This document shows positions 14,296 through 15,376 of a stretch of DNA of 15,376 nt, one piece after another; the first letter of the stretch is position 1; each line of letters begins with the position of its first letter. The stretch is from JBFXAM01 sp050184295 (GTDB lineage: Bacteria > Planctomycetota > Phycisphaerae > UBA1845 > Fen-1342), in assembly GCA_050184295.1 (NCBI GenBank), contig JBFXAM010000110.1:1-15376 (forward strand), given 5' to 3'. The notes under the pieces are model-generated. The model was not told the DNA's origin and did no database searches. It saw only the letters and a list, made by a program, of their open reading frames with translations. Both the position numbers and the translations under genes were made by a program.

Positions 14296-14919
14296 ATGCG
14301 CAGGATTGTTGCCGCCACGCTGGCGATGGCGTACGTGTCTGCGGCGCTGGCCGGCGCGGACTTTGAGAGCAAGAGATACTCCGGCGACGGCGGCCCGATC
14401 AAGGACGCGAGCGAGCAGCGTCCGCGCGTCAATCGCTACGAGATTCTCGTTCCGGATCACGGCACGGTCGTCGACGTCAAGTCGGTCGACCTGAAGCTGG
14501 AGCACAGCCACATCGGCGACCTGGTGATCCGCCTGATCGAGAAGGGCCGCGAAGGCCATCCGCCCGTCGCGGCGGTCACACTGCTCGATCGCCCGGGCGT
14601 GCCGCAGTCGCAGGGCGGCAACCTCGACAATCTGGTCGGAACCTACTCGTTTCGCGCCGGCGCGGCCGCGTTTCCGGAGTCGGGCGGCGCGTCGGACAAC
14701 ACGGTTCCGCCGGGCGCGTACGGCCTGCACGAGAACGGAGACTACAGCGTGTTCCAGGGCATCGAGAAGTTCGGCGAGTGGTCGCTGCTCATCATCGACA
14801 GCGCACCCGGCCATACCGGTCACCTGGACGGCTGGCGCGTGGTGATGAACAACGTTCCGGAGCCCGGTTCCATCGTGCTGCTCGCGCTCGCCGCTTCCGG
14901 TCTCATTCCACGCCGCTGA
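14296..14919 (+). CDS. P-domain PEP-CTERM sorting-domain protein 3
   Basis: This is the third paralogue, 207 aa. Signal peptide residues 1-19 end ALA before GADFESKRYSG. The P-domain-like core (about 45-186) carries RYEILVPDHG, LEHSHIGDLVIRLIEKG, TLLDRPGVPQ, FQGIEKFGEWSLLIIDS and GHLDGWRVVMNN. The tail is P188-E189-P190, a hydrophobic segment and a short end PRR, less basic than the RRR of its sisters. The core is closer to paralogue 2 in the DRPGVPQS stretch but shares GAYGLHE and RVVMNNVPEP-like spelling with paralogue 1. ATG 14296 has a strong purine-rich site, GGGGAGGGG, 5 nt before it; the open frame back to 14137 has no family features. Its own upstream region and following hairpins suggest it can be expressed separately. 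Confidence 0.89.
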   Translation: MRRIVAATLAMAYVSAALAGADFESKRYSGDGGPIKDASEQRPRVNRYEILVPDHGTVVDVKSVDLKLEHSHIGDLVIRLIEKGREGHPPVAAVTLLDRPGVPQSQGGNLDNLVGTYSFRAGAAAFPESGGASDNTVPPGAYGLHENGDYSVFQGIEKFGEWSLLIIDSAPGHTGHLDGWRVVMNNVPEPGSIVLLALAASGLIPRR

Positions 14920-14952
14920 CGCGGGTCACAGCGGTCCCGCGCGACGGCGCCC

Positions 14953-14976
14953 CCGGCCCGCCGCGTGCCGGGCCGG
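14953..14976 (+). terminator. GC hairpin after PEP-CTERM gene 3
   Basis: CCGGCCCG and CGGGCCGG form a perfect 8-bp stem around CCGCGTGC, 33 nt after the stop. No T run follows directly, but a second terminator-like stem lies just downstream. Confidence 0.4.
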
Positions 14977-14993
14977 CGCGGCGATGGGCTCCT

Positions 14994-15020
14994 CGCGAGT
15001 CCCTCGCGGCGCTTTGTTTC
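14994..15020 (+). terminator. Terminator-like hairpin before the last gene
   Basis: CGCGAG and CTCGCG pair around TCC (14994-15008), and a T-rich GCTTTGTTTC follows. With the stem at 14953-14976 it probably ends transcription of PEP-CTERM gene 3. Confidence 0.45.
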
Positions 15021-15040
15021 CGTTCATCGCCTGCTACACT
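15013..15040 (+). promoter_or_regulatory. Possible promoter of the last gene
   Basis: TACACT at 15035-15040 is preceded by TGC, giving an extended -10 form, and lies 31 bp before the ATG. TTTGTT at 15013-15018 is a weak -35 box 16 bp upstream, overlapping the T-rich tail of the preceding terminator. Confidence 0.35.
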
Positions 15041-15071
15041 GGGCTTCGACCAACCCCCAGGAGTACGATCG

Positions 15072-15376
15072 ATGGACGAGCGCGTTCGGGGCGCCCCAGC
15101 GTTTTCGGCGGCGCTGGTTCGGTTGGCGGTCGGATGGATCGCCGCCCTCTCATGCGCCAGCGCCGCGGTCGCTCAGTACTCGGTAAGCGAGATTCGCCAG
15201 GCGCTGACGGCGTCGGCGAGCGGCTATGTGGACGTCGGCGCGCTGAACCTGCCGCCGGCGTTCGTCGACCGAATCGCGAATCGTTCTCGGCGATACCGAT
15301 TTCGCCAGCGCTATCGCCCTCTGGCGGGCGACCCTCCGCGCCCCGCACTGGCGGCGGGCGGCGCGGCGTCCGCACC
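15072..15376 (+). CDS. Exported protein of unknown function, partial, probable frameshift
   Basis: ATG 15072 has an excellent ribosome site (AGGAG, 8 nt before it). The first 34 residues look like a signal peptide with a long basic start, a hydrophobic core (VRLAVGWIAALSCAS) and AVA before QYSVSEIRQAL. The frame stays open to the window end. However, after about residue 69 (near 15278) this frame becomes arginine- and proline-rich with mixed third bases, while the frame one base on has strong G/C third positions and reads IVLGDTDFASAIALWR and on, which looks like real protein. Removing one A near 15279 would join them. The gene therefore seems to carry a one-base insertion, either a sequencing error or a true mutation. 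No family was recognised and the C-terminus is outside the window. Confidence 0.6.
   Translation, partial: MDERVRGAPAFSAALVRLAVGWIAALSCASAAVAQYSVSEIRQALTASASGYVDVGALNLPPAFVDRIANRSRRYRFRQRYRPLAGDPPRPALAAGGAASA

Overview
The window is very GC-rich (strong G/C third-codon bias, so long open frames also appear antisense to real genes). It looks like a chromosome piece from a Planctomycetota-like bacterium. The reasons are three small secreted proteins with a C-terminal PEP-CTERM sorting tail, a membrane protein with the CxxCGY...CPECG zinc ribbon common in planctomycetes, and a large FHA/PEGA/zinc-finger membrane protein. The phylum assignment is inference; no rRNA gene is present.

Layout. Positions 1-3388 (minus strand) hold a tight three-gene operon: a tyrosine phenol-lyase (PLP enzyme), then nadA (quinolinate synthase), then nadB (L-aspartate oxidase, cut by the window edge). 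NadB and NadA make quinolinate for de novo NAD synthesis. The lyase ends 3 bp before nadA, and nadA overlaps nadB by ATGA. About 450 bp of non-coding DNA follows, with a repeated GCGATTTCG motif and a -10-like box that may control this operon. From 3845 on, all genes are on the plus strand: tRNA-Gly(TCC), a polytopic membrane protein with a tandem zinc ribbon (TTG start), an FHA-TM-PEGA-zinc-finger protein of 801 aa, an empty 411-bp stretch with inverted repeats, an MntR-type manganese regulator, a Tat-exported PhoX/DUF839 protein, and an asparagine-synthetase-like enzyme whose N-terminal glutaminase cysteine is replaced by proline.

The right end (12583-14919) is a tandem array of three paralogous genes. 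Each encodes a signal peptide, a single proprotein-convertase-type P-domain, and a PEP-CTERM anchor. They should be exported and processed by an exosortase encoded elsewhere. The first gene has a promoter-like upstream region with a structured leader and is followed by a good intrinsic terminator, so the three may be expressed at different levels. The last gene (15072 to the window end) encodes an exported protein of unknown function with an apparent one-base frameshift near 15279.

The less ordinary items are the lyase-nadA-nadB operon, the triple P-domain/PEP-CTERM array, the architecture of the FHA protein, and the synthetase without a glutaminase nucleophile. No mobile element, CRISPR array or phage signature was seen.
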